Assembly (NCBI GenBank): GCA_014529385.2
Contig: CM043958.1
Span: 148,835,293 to 148,899,292 of the forward strand
Length of the DNA stretch: 64,000 bases
Reading direction: 5' to 3'
From: Adiantum capillus-veneris
Lineage: Eukaryota; Streptophyta; Polypodiopsida; Polypodiales; Pteridaceae
The position numbers and the translations under genes are program-made. A model generated the notes under the pieces. The model was given only the letters and a program-made list of their open reading frames with translations. It did no database searches and was not told the origin of the DNA. Numbering within the stretch: position 1 is the stretch's first letter; every line of letters begins with the position of its first letter. Shown piece after piece: positions 1-10,324 of the stretch.

Positions 1-872
1 GATATTGAATAGTTTCTATTGGATTCTACAACTCATAATGTTGAACCCAGTTTTTTCATGTTTGTTGTATTTAGCACTTCATCTTTGTCCGCAAGATTCC
101 CCTTGGTAAGAGATGTATTATCCTTTTGACATGCTCCATGGCTCATTATGAACCTAAAGGACAATAGGGAACTAAGAAAACATGCATATATTATTTGTAT
201 TGAGCGTGGCTATAGAAACTTTGATAATAGGTTTGCAGAATGGTAAAAATTCAACTTTTTTGTACCTATTTCTTTTGGCAAAACAAAAAATAGTGAGTGA
301 GAAGCAATCATATGTTCTGATCACCAACCCATTGAAGTTAACTAGGGAATTTATCTCAAGTCCTACAAAAATCCCTAATCTTATTTTTATGCAAAAAAAC
401 GTAAGAAATGACTGTTTTGATGAAAATGTACTGGTCCATCAACTTTGGAGGCTTGGTGTGACCAAAAGATGAGAAATTTTACAAGTTTCTTATTTTTTCC
501 ATGTGTAGTAGGCCTTGAACTATAACCTCATGAAATGATTTTACAAAATGAGTGGATCTACTATGGTTTTGGAGGTTTTTTTCAAAACCCTGAAAGGACA
601 CTTTTATGTCTTGTTAGGTTACCAACCTAGTGTTAACTAGTCAAACAAATTCTTTGTAGAAAAACAACTCGATCTTCTATTCATAAAATCATCAAAATGT
701 CATAAAGGGGTCTACAAAAGATCTCTCCATGAGAAAACATAATAGAGATTTCAACCATAACTATGGTACACGTCATTCGACCTAATGTAATGTTCCATGA
801 GTCGGATAATGGGTAAAGGAAACCATACACATGAGGAAGCTTGAAGTAGCCATTGTAATCTTTTTAACATAG
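1..872. other. Unassigned AT-rich stretch at window edge
   Basis: I recognise no coding domain or RNA gene here. It lies to the left of a tRNA-primer-site-like motif at 873-884 and so should be the internal region of a minus-strand LTR element that runs out of the window. The one longer open frame (182-472, +) encodes a low-complexity, unconvincing peptide. Confidence 0.4.
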
Positions 873-884
873 GCTCTGAAACCA
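873..884 (-). promoter_or_regulatory. Primer-binding-site-like motif
   Basis: On the minus strand this reads TGGTTTCAGAGC, one base away from the initiator-methionine tRNA primer site TGGTATCAGAGC. It stands 2 nt from a TGTAAGGTCCCC terminus at 887, the same 2-nt gap as in the copia element at 19597-19611. This supports a minus-strand element whose 5' LTR starts at 887 and extends rightwards. Confidence 0.5.
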
Positions 885-886
885 AT

Positions 887-1620
887 TGTAAGGTCCCCAA
901 CCCAACGAAGATTGGAGCGACTTGATAGATGGTCTTCCTTTATTCTCCTTTTCCATTGATGACACCCTACTCCGTTCCCACAAAGTAGAGATACAAGCAA
1001 CAGAAGAGAGGAAGTCCTCTATCCATCATATTCATGGTTATAAGGGTCATACACCACAAGCTAGGTTGATAAATCAAGGATTCTAATGAAAACTACTTCC
1101 TAACATAAAGATGAAATTTCATTGACATATTTAGAATCCATAAACAATGTTTTTTTCCCCACCTTTAAGAGGCATGGCTTTCATTTATAAACCATAAATA
1201 TGATATGAGACTTGGTCTAAACTAGCTAGTAATCTTGTGAAAAGTACCTGACTAATTGAGTCCATAGCTTTCAAGAGCATGTAGATTTGGGACATCTCGA
1301 CTCTTGGCACAATAAGTCTCTAATTTCACTTCTCTTTATAAGAGAGAGTGGAGAGTTTCTCAACTAATCGAGACCACCCATCCTTGACTGGCAATCTGAG
1401 CCAATCCCCACTTTCCACCCCACACTCACACGTTCTAGCTTGTTTTCTAGTTACTACCACACTATTTTACATATACAAACAATGTTCCTTAATTAATACC
1501 AAACACAGGTTCCTTTATACAACCCTTCAAACAATACCAATACAATTCAACAAGGCCTAATGAAGACAACCCTATAATTCAACAAGAATAACTTTTCCAA
1601 TTTCTCATGAGTTGCTGTCA
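887..1620 (-). repeat. LTR-like repeat R1, copy 1
   Basis: The segment starts TGTAAGGTCCCC and shares long diverged blocks with 33612-34150. Examples are the block around CTCGACTCTTGGCACAAT (about 1298 and 33843) and the following GACCACCCATCCTTGA and CACTTTCCACCC blocks. The common start beside a PBS-like motif makes it the U5 side of a minus-strand LTR. The far end is not identified. If the TATA-like box near 2620 belongs to the same LTR, the LTR exceeds 1.7 kb and contains the minisatellite at 1704; that is inference. Confidence 0.5.
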
Positions 1621-1703
1621 CCCGCGGACTTTCTCTCTCTAACCAACAGAGCCTTTGCAAAGGATTTATTTGCTAACCACGAATTGTACAACCTTCCCAT
1701 ATC

Positions 1704-1962
1704 GCTAACCGTGAGGCATCTTGCTAATTGCCAGGAATCCCGATAATCGCAAGGCATCTTGCTAACCGCCAGGCATCCCGCTACTCGCGAGGCATCCCGC
1801 TAGGCGTGAGTCATCCCGCTAACTGCGAGGCATCTTGCTAACCGCCAGCATCCCGCTACCCACGAGACATCCTGCTAGCCCTGCGAGAAACAAAAAGAGA
1901 GCAGATAACCTCAGCTTAATCTCCGCTAACTACGGAATCATCTTGCTAACCGCGAGACATAA
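1704..1962. repeat. 19-bp minisatellite
   Basis: About ten head-to-tail copies of a 19-bp unit close to GCTAACCGCGAGGCATCTT run from 1704 to about 1887. Copy starts are 1704, 1723, 1742, 1761, 1780, 1799, 1818, 1837 (18 bp), 1855 and 1874. Two degenerate copies follow near 1925-1962. Substitutions cluster at the ACCGCGAG part, while the GCTA start and CATC core are conserved. The related R1 copy at 34.3 kb has at most one such unit (around GATAACCTCGCGAG), so the array expanded in this copy. Confidence 0.85.
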
Positions 1963-2664
1963 AATATATTCTTCCAGTAATTCTTCTTTTTAATTGATTC
2001 TTCAAACATGATCAACCAACTCTTCATATCAACCAGTATCAACTTATCAAACAATAACAATTTATCAAGCAATAACATTTTAACAAAACAGTTCTTTCAC
2101 TGATCTATGAAAACATATGCTTGTTTTTATGATAGAATCACGTTTCTTGGACGGTTTAAGGGGTTCCCTATGCTTAGATTCCCAAGTCAACATGAATAGA
2201 AATACAAAATTATAAATTTGTCTTACCAGATTAGCAGCATGTTCAATTACCTTCCGTATTTGATGTTGACAATTTCACCTTCTTTGGGAGTTGATACCTC
2301 CGCTTGAGTTATGATTGGAGTAGATTATACCTTCTTTTGCACCTTCCTTGGAGATGGAACGACATGAGCATCGTTCGAGCTTCAAGTCACTCGCTTCCAG
2401 GCCATCATACAAGGTAGAAAAAACGGAAAGAGAGAAAGAGAACTCAAGAATATGAAGGCCACCACGACGATGGTAGAGAAGACTTGGAGATGGAGATGGC
2501 TTGAAGGTAAGAGCTTGAAGGAGAGAGGTTGAGGGAGAGAAGGTAACTCCGACTTCAAGGCAAGAGAGATTCCGCTTTTGAGAGTGTGTGTCTCTCCAAC
2601 ATGAAGGGAGAGGGGTCTTTATATAGGCTCTGAAGGCCAGCTAAGAATAGAGGAAAGCAAAGAG
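1963..2664. other. Non-coding stretch with minus-strand TATA-like box
   Basis: No domain is recognisable. The minus strand reads TATATAAA at 2618-2625, followed by a pyrimidine-rich stretch (CTCTCTC-rich, 2420-2600), as expected for a core promoter and leader. This could be the U3/R part of the R1 LTR. The boundary with the gypsy pol remnant falls near 2660. Confidence 0.3.
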
Positions 2665-5165
2665 AGATAATTTTGTGCACGTTCCATGAGGAAGCACCTG
2701 AAGGAATTGATGATGATCTTCCAAATTTGTATTTGTTTAACATTGAAATGGTTCTGAGGTGAAGTGAAGAGGTCATACCTCTACTCACAATTGGATCATT
2801 ACAGGTGGAAAGACAACCATCAATAATACATCGAACAAGAAATCTCCAGCTTCTAGCAGGACGACTGCACAATCATGGTAAGGATTGGATTTTGAGACTA
2901 TGTGTACAACCAAAAGAATATGAATACTACCTTAAACAGGCTCATATACAGTAACATACGAGGTTTCACAATGGGGAAACGCAAACATACCAAAGGCTAA
3001 AGAGACTAGGAGTCTACTGGCAAAACATGGAACACAACATCCATACTTATGTAAAATCATGTGATATCCGTACAAAACAACCTCTAGTGGAGCATGCCAC
3101 CCCGTTTGAGTAGCACAAGCACCCAAATGGAGTACTCACATAACTAAGTAATTAAGAAACAAGACCTTCCCAGAGGTATGTGGCAAGGCAAGAATGAGAA
3201 CTGTAGAAGAAGAAGCAAAATATTATTTGCTAATTCCAAACCAATTGTATAGGTGGGGAAAGGACGAACAACTACGATTGTGTGCTATGGAAAGTGAAAA
3301 TTACGTTATCTTAGAATAAGCACACTTGGGCTAGCCAGGGGACATTTCTCTACTGATAAAATAGAAAAGCTAGTACTTCACTCAGGCATATAGTGGCCAA
3401 CCCTATTTAGGAATGCAAACACCTATGTCAAACGGTGTGGTGAATGTCAACGCACGAAAACACCCCTACAAAGAGATGAAATGCCATTGGGGCCAATGAT
3501 GGACGTACATGCTTTTGCCAAATAGGGCATCGACTTTATTGGCCCCATCATACCTCCTACATATAGGTCGCATGCACAATACATCATAGTAGCAACAGAT
3601 TATATGACTAAATGGCCGAAAGCGAAGGCAACACAAAAAAATGATGCAAGCACTACGGCTTAGTTCCTTTTTGAACATATCTTTACCAGATATGGTCTAT
3701 CCATTGAAATAGTGAGTGATAGGGGAACACACTTTCTGAACAATGTCATTGAAAGCTTACTTAAAGAATTCATGGTGATCCGTCGCAAATCAGTACCCTA
3801 TCATCCACAAGATAACGGACAAGCCGAGAGCACCAACAAAATCTTATGCATGGTGCTCACCAAAATAGTCAGTGATTCAAGAAATGATTGGGACCAAAAG
3901 CTACACATTGCATTAAGGGCTTACAGAGTAGCTTTTAAAACTGCCATCGAGACGACTCCTTTTAACCTTCTGTTCAGAATTAATGCAATTCTACCCATGG
4001 AATTCATAATTAAAACACTACGAGTCGCAACACAATTAGAATGGACGGGACACAAGCTGTCAAAGAGACTAGACACCCTGAAGAAATTGGATGTAATCAA
4101 AGTAAGAGTGGTAGCCGGGATATATGCTCAAAAAAGACAAATGAAAGCTTTCCATGACCAACATCTGATTTGCAAGGAGTTCCAAAAAGGGGATTATGTT
4201 TTTGTGTATACCCTTAAACAACACTCCAAAAAACTCAAAAAGGGAGGGATGGGGCCTTTTATAATAATGATATATCACAAAGTGGTGCCATCAAGCTTGC
4301 AACATTGGAAGGAGAGGAGATGCCTAATTGGATGAGTGGCTACATATTAAAGAAATATATTCTTCCATTGACACGAGAGGAACTCCAAACAATACATGCC
4401 GCGGATCAGCGCAGAATCCGAGCCCACGACATTCAAAAACATGCACAACAAGAAGCCAAAATTAGAATATCAAAGCGGAAGGAACAGGCAAACCTTCAAA
4501 GAACGGACCAATAGAACAATTGTATCAACTCTCCGCCAATAGCATCCATACAAACGGAGGCTACATGGTTAGGTGGCATGGATTTACGCATTATGTTGCA
4601 ACTTGCCAATGGCACCACCGAGCGTGCATTAGTGGAGATTGGGGCAAGAGAAAATGTTGTTAACTACTCCATTTTCAGGAAATTATCAATGGAACCTCTA
4701 ACACCAAATACTATGGGGTTCAAAGTGGCAAACAAAGGCACAATGGACAGTCTGGGACATGTAAATTTACCAATAATTGTTGATGGAGCAGTTTATCCTC
4801 ATCAGTTTCATGTGGTAGAGGATAAGGATATTAACAAAGCAGTTATTCTGGGAGTGCCATGGATGCACACTTATCAAGCCACACCAAACTGACATGATAA
4901 TACTTTGCAGCTCATGCAAGATGACCAATCTTTTGCCACACCCTTTATACCAACAAACTATGTATGGGAACCTCTCCAATTAGCACCTGATCCAATTTAG
5001 CAATGTTCTCCAACAGTGGTCAGCAAAATTTGGGTTAAAAAATCCATTATGCAAACCAATCCGAAGAAATTAATGATACCCAAATGACATGGCAATACAA
5101 GCCCACCCACAGTGCATCAACATGAACCTGACCTCGACAAACCGCCCAAGGCGTTTGTCAAGCAA
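2665..5165 (+). pseudogene. Ty3/gypsy pol remnant E3 (integrase region)
   Basis: A broken copy of the same family as E1 at 59.5-64 kb. In order: the region after RNase H (GIDDDLPNLYLF, 2690s), a first H2C2 zinc module (QAH..., about 2815-3115, second CxxC cysteine lost), a linker, a second H2C2 module (AHLGLARGHF...CGEC, about 3330-3470), and the DDE integrase core (GIDFIGP; VSDRGTHFLNNV; QDNGQAESTNKI) from 3500 to 4020. A C-terminal segment with GPFI and a basic linker follows (to 4514), then a retropepsin-like domain (4578-4892). RT and RNase H are absent because the copy is 5'-truncated near 2665. Stops and frameshifts occur at several points, so it is a dead copy. The domain order matches E1 and E2, so the order is ancestral to the family. 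Confidence 0.85.
4578..4892 (+). pseudogene. Post-integrase retropepsin-like domain of E3
   Basis: It aligns with the C-terminal domain of the E1 integrase ORF: DLRIMLQL, then LVEIGARENVVNYS where E1 has LVDTGARVNAVSYS, and finally VILGVPWMHTY where E1 has MILGIPWMRTY. These are the active-site loop and the ILG-type motif of a retroviral-like aspartic protease. In E3 the catalytic Asp-Thr-Gly has become Glu-Ile-Gly, so this copy would be inactive. It lies about 65 nt downstream of the integrase-tail frame. Confidence 0.75.
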
Positions 5166-5474
5166 ACTAGAGTGCTACGTTAGCAGCATTTATAGTGAAT
5201 TGAATTGAGTCCGAGGTGAGAGAAAACAAGAACCTAGAAGAGAAAATTTTGGAGAGAGAGAGAGAGAGAGACCACAAATCCTATTACCTTAAGGTGGCAT
5301 GGTCCTGTGTTTACAACGCAACGATCTCAATTTTGATATGTCTAAATATATCCTTCGCTTTTAAATTGTATTAATTCTTCAATTCAATCTTTCTTTATTT
5401 TATGCATTCTTGTCATTTGTGTAAGTGTGGTGGTGTCATTTGAAGATTCAACAAGAGTAATATCCCTAGAGAAG

Positions 5475-5506
<32 letters not shown>

Positions 5507-5994
5507 AAGTGTCAATTGTTGTAACGAACATGATGATGTTGGCTAAAGCTTTGTGAATGAGTTTGCCAACATGATGCTTATCCACCCCTATTGGTTTATC
5601 TTGCAATCTCATCGTGGATTCTCCAACTGAGTGGGGGCACACATCTATGTAGCTCTGAAGCTGACTCTAAAGCTCGTTAAGGGGCCCTGGGTGATCCAAG
5701 CTATTTTTAGGGTCAAGGAGTAGAAACGACCCTCTGCCACATCCATCAATTGGGAAGGAACTGGCAAGGAACTGCAAGGGAAGCATGCATCATTTTAGCC
5801 ATGACACTGCATGTCGGTCTAGAGCCGGCAAATCGACAAAGAAAAAATTCATGTGAGAAAATTGACCTTTTTGTGTGATTTTCCGCCCAATTCCAAGGTG
5901 GGTGGAGATAGTTACAAGTTAATAATAGAACCAAATCAAGACGGTGTATCAATGCTGAGAAGCATACAATCTATATTAAACGACATAATCAATT
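5166..5994. other. Unassigned stretch with short (GA)n tracts
   Basis: No coding domain recognised. Two short GA microsatellites lie at 5252-5271 and 5481-5506. This stretch begins what may be an insertion separating the E3 pol remnant from its 3' coding tail at 7.5 kb. Confidence 0.4.
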
Positions 5995-6745
5995 CTGTCG
6001 TTTGAAAAGCTCGGCATCTTGCGTAGATCCACATGCCTTCAAGATGCATGCGTAGGCGATGGAGAAAGGCCATCGGTTCGCATTTGCTGAAAACAGACTA
6101 GAGCTTTTTGGCCTTGCCTCTGTGGGTCATATCTTTCAATCAATGCATTCCAATAGTCCATCCTCAAGATAGGAATCTCCTTGAGCAGTTGCGTAGAGCC
6201 ACATGCCTTCAAGATGTAAGAATAGCCTTCAAGACGAAAGTACAGGTGACTGAATTTGGAGAGATACACTTGCTTGCATACATTGAAAACAACCTAGAGC
6301 TTTCTGGCCCTGCTCTTGTTGCACACATCGCACAATCAGTGCATTCCAAGAGGGAAGCTTCTCAAGCACTTTTTGTGTTTTTTCAAGCACACCACATTTG
6401 GCATACATATCGACCAAGACATTGCCAAGCACGACATCCTTTGTCAACAGCCTCTACCTAGCAATATAATTGTGAATTTTTGTAGCCGCACGCCTTCAAG
6501 ATGCATGTGGAGGTGATTTTAAGAGAGGCCCTCGCTTCAAATCGGCTAGAGTTGTTTGGCCCTGCTCTTGTTGCACATCCAAGAATCAGACGCCATTCTT
6601 TATTGGAAGCTCCTCAAGCACTTTTTGTGCTTTCTCAAATGCACCACATTTGGCATACATCCAAGTCAGTGCCAAGCACGATATCTTTTTACAACAACCT
6701 CTGACTAACAATATAATTATGAATTTTTGTACCCCCTACTCGCTA
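5995..6745 (-). pseudogene. PPR (PLS-type) pseudogene, block 1
   Basis: Minus-strand frames contain PPR wording: DVVLGNVLVDMYAKCGVLEKTQKVLEKLP, SWNALIVRCVQQEQGQKALGCFQ, YSILKACG and SPTHASILKAC-like segments, spread over shifting frames. A second degenerate copy lies at 6520-6745 with KIHNYIV and KDIVLGT. In plants such proteins bind organellar RNA for editing or processing. Here there is no long frame, stops are frequent, and only a few repeats survive. The helix-pair spacing of about 31-36 residues is still traceable. It resembles the second block at 26.8-28.3 kb. Confidence 0.8.
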
Positions 6746-7289
<544 letters not shown>

Positions 7290-7333
7290 GCCTCGGGTTG
7301 GGATGCCTCACGCAAGCTAACTGGAGTAGAGAG

Positions 7334-7416
7334 AGTCCTTTTAGATTCTATGTGAATTTGTGAGAATCCTTTTAGATTCTATGTGAATTTGTTTTTCAGA
7401 ATTGGGTAAGCCCTAC

Positions 7417-7465
<49 letters not shown>

Positions 7466-7514
7466 CCTTTTAGATTCTATGTGAATTTGTTTTTTAGAAT
7501 TGGGTAAGCCCTAC
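7334..7514. repeat. Triplicated block around a second (GA)n tract
   Basis: A block beginning CCTTTTAGATTCTATGTG occurs at 7334-7361, 7364-7415 and 7462-7514. The second and third copies are about 52 bp long and nearly identical, ending GAATTGGGTAAGCCCTA, and are separated by (AG)22 at 7419-7461. The arrangement suggests duplication by slippage or unequal exchange at the GA tracts. Confidence 0.85.
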
Positions 7515-7860
7515 TGCATAGAGCAGCCCGATAGAAAGTGTGCCACATGGGTTACTGAGAGGCCAGGAATGCGATTTTGCTTCTACGCTAACGAAGTAAC
7601 TAGACCAATCCAATCTCAATATAGACAACCAAAAGAATTCAAGTGGGTATGGAAACCAAAACTGCCTCGCTCATCGAATGCCTTGACAATGAAGACCACA
7701 TCCAAGCAATTTCAGTGGCGGCCAAAACAAAGCCCTCAATCGCAAGACAAGGTAGGGACACAACTTCTAGAGGACACTGTCAAACAAAGGGCTCATCTTC
7801 TACAAGTAATTCTGTTCGGACCACACAGCTTCAACATAACCTCACGATAAAAAACCATTG
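7500..7860 (+). pseudogene. Ty3/gypsy 3' coding tail (E3-like)
   Basis: The frame contains FKWVWKPKLPRSS, FQWRPKQSPQS and DTVKQRAHLLQ. These match the C-terminal tail of E1 (MKRVWKKKEHLSSP, QWRVKSQQTPP, GTIKQRAQKL at 58977-59240) and of E2 (RWVWKPKERLSSP at 21.2 kb). The tail is very basic and Trp/Lys-rich, and its function is unknown. It may be the end of E3, with 5.17-7.5 kb inserted between, or of another copy. A purine run at 7882-7895 downstream could be its polypurine tract. Confidence 0.65.
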
Positions 7861-8442
7861 AACTTATTGACGACTCACTCTAGGAAGGGGAGAAAATGCA
7901 GCAAGATCATCATTTTGTATATATTATCATCATTTCTTTTTCTTTTCTTTTCTTTTCCTTTAACAGTTTTTCAGAGCCTTATAGCTTTTAACATGCATAA
8001 TCATGAGCCATACTGACACCATCCAAATGCCACGTTAAGTATGAGAGATTACACTAATTTTGACCAAATCTTGGCCAATTAATAATAATTATAACTAATT
8101 TTCCTTTACCAAAAAGCTAAAAATGACAAATAATCAACAAAAATTAATAAGTCAAGCCAAAAAATTTGGAATTGACTTTTGAAAGAAAACGCCAAAACTT
8201 CAAAGCAAGGGCTTTGAACATGGCAAATATGGAAAGATTCGGCACACGATAGATTTTGAGCCAACTTCTAAAGGATCAAAACTGCAGATTGAAGGCCATT
8301 TGTCAACCAAGTATCAGAATGAAGAACGGTTTGAACTGTAGGTGATATGAACAGCAAGATAGGATCAATGGAGGTAAGTATGAATGGGGCATTCTGGGTA
8401 GATTGGGAACATATAGCCAAATGGGGCAACATAAGCTCATTT

Positions 8443-8447
<5 letters not shown>
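7861..8447 (+). other. Possible polypurine tract, LTR start and leader
   Basis: AGGAAGGGGAGAAAA near 7882 followed by TGCAGC could be a gypsy polypurine tract and LTR start. At 8374-8379 the sequence GAG|GTAAGT is a perfect plant splice-donor match. It stands upstream of the palindromic leader, in the same relative place as donor-like sites in the other elements (GTGAGT 35223, GTAAGT 48139, and GTAAGT on the minus strand near 58010). Confidence 0.35.
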
Positions 8448-8481
<34 letters not shown>

Positions 8482-8500
8482 GAGAGAGAGAGAGAGAGAA
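8448..8500. repeat. Compound (CA)n(GA)n microsatellite
   Basis: A (CA)14 run is followed directly by a (GA)11 run. It lies in the leader of the LCC element. Confidence 0.95.
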
Positions 8501-8792
8501 GCATAGGGTTTTTCACTTTGTTTCTGTCCGTTGCGACTACCTCAGTAGCTCTTAGTACATTGGATTTGAGAGGTATGACCATTAACCCTACAAGAACATG
8601 TATGCATGCCCCATACTATGTCAACATTACCAAAACAATAGATCAAAGCAGATCAAAGTCACAAAATTTGCAAGTTGTCAAGGCCCATGGGGGACTCCAA
8701 AACTCACCCAAAACCAAAAACTTTTCATCAGCAGAACCCTGGTAACCGGCATAATCAGGCAGTGCAAAAAATGTTTGCAAAAGGTGGTGGAA

Positions 8793-10025
8793 TATGGATC
8801 ATGATCCATACTCCCCAAACCCTAAAATTAGAAAAAATTACACAGTAGCATCCCCATATGCCCAGGAACAACTTTGACTAGATGAAATTTCAAAATGCCT
8901 CCCAACATGGATTGCAATCCATGTACCTTTTTGCTAAAATCAGGGTAGGAGTGGTTCACTAGCTAGGGGATACAAAAGTATGACTAACCATGCAAAAATA
9001 GTCACAAAAAGGTCTTTAAAAATCATCAAATCCTCATGTTTTGTTACCTTCAGTCTGCAAATGGTCTTTTGGCAGTAATCAAGGCAAAAATGGTCTATTT
9101 CCAGCAAAAAACTCATGGAGTGGGGCTAGGAGAAGAGTATGAAGCTTCCCCACTGGCCAGAGCAGCAATTGAAACTTCTTCGGACTTTATTCCAAATCCA
9201 AGTAAAATAGAAGGGAGTTCGGAAGAAAATGAAAGGCAATCATCAAGGAGATGTAGCTTAAAGGTGTAATTAGGGTCAAAGCAAATCAAAAGGGTACCTG
9301 CAAAGTTGTGCAAATTGCCTGGATCAATTTTCCCCTTCAGATGAATTTAGAATCTGGTGGAAGTTGGTGGGGTGCTAGGAAAAGCTGTGATTTTCAGACA
9401 CAAACTATCCAGAATCAAGGCAATAACAGATATCAATCAAAGGATGTGCCCAAAAGTGGTTCCAAGAAACCAATATGGTGAAGACGGAAAAAACATGGTC
9501 ATAAATTGGAATATTGAGTAAACACAAGAAAACCATGTCCAAATTTGAAAATATTTCACCAGTGTGCTAGGAAGACCTATAGGAACACGTGTGCAAGAGG
9601 TTGTGTCAAAATCCTTCCCAACATGGATCACGATCCATGTACCTTTTTGCCCAACCATAAAAAAATTCATACCATCTGGCCCAATATATTCAACAAAGTC
9701 AAACCATGAAGTTTCAAGTCACATGGATTCCAAAATACACATCAAAATGCCAAATTTCTCTAAGTTTGAGGATGATTTCCAAAAAATGGCCTAAGTACCA
9801 AACCAATGATCCAAATCCCAAATTTGTTGACCAAGGCATCATCTTGATGAACCCTACCAGCTGGTATCATCAGATCTTCATTATGTTGCCGAGCATGGAT
9901 CACAATCCATGTTCCCCAAATCCTAAAACCATAGAAAATTGTACAATAGCATTCCCTTATGCCCATGAACAATCTCCCCTGGTTGGAATTGCAAAATGCT
10001 TCCCAACATGGATTGCGATCCATGT
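8793..10025 (+). repeat. Leader palindrome array of LCC element 1
   Basis: Five palindromes with arms ACATGGAT / ATCCATGT lie upstream of the LCC ORF. They are at 8793-8810 (TATGGATCATGATCCATA, perfect), 8905-8924 (ACATGGATTGCAATCCATGT, perfect), 9621-9640 (9-bp arms, 2-nt centre), 9893-9912 and 10006-10025. Centre-to-centre distances are about 113, 716, 272 and 113 bp. The flanks are repeated too: CCCAAC before and ACCTTTTTGC after the motif at 8905, 9621 and 10006. The pair 8793/8905 is a diverged duplicate of 9893/10006. Confidence 0.9.
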
Positions 10026-10324
10026 ACCTTTTTGCAAGAAATCATCTTTTACCCTATGCCTTTGTGCCTATAGTACTCCTAGATTAATTGTTGAAATTTG
10101 GTCAAATTTGGGGTAGTTTTGACAAAGTTATGCTCATTTTTCATTTTATGGTCAAAGTTTGCGTTTTCTTTAACTTTCCAACAGTTTTTGATCAATAGCT
10201 AAATCTTGTTTCCAATCTGAAATGGACCTTAGGATGTCTCAAAGGAAAGCACAAAGGGAGTGGAAAGCATCACCATATGAAATCACAAATATATCTTCAA
10301 ATGAGAAGGCCCATATCACAGAAT

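Noticed and set aside
182-472. 96-residue plus-strand ORF near the window start
   Set aside because: Low-complexity composition, no domain, no promoter or splice support; expected by chance in AT-rich DNA.
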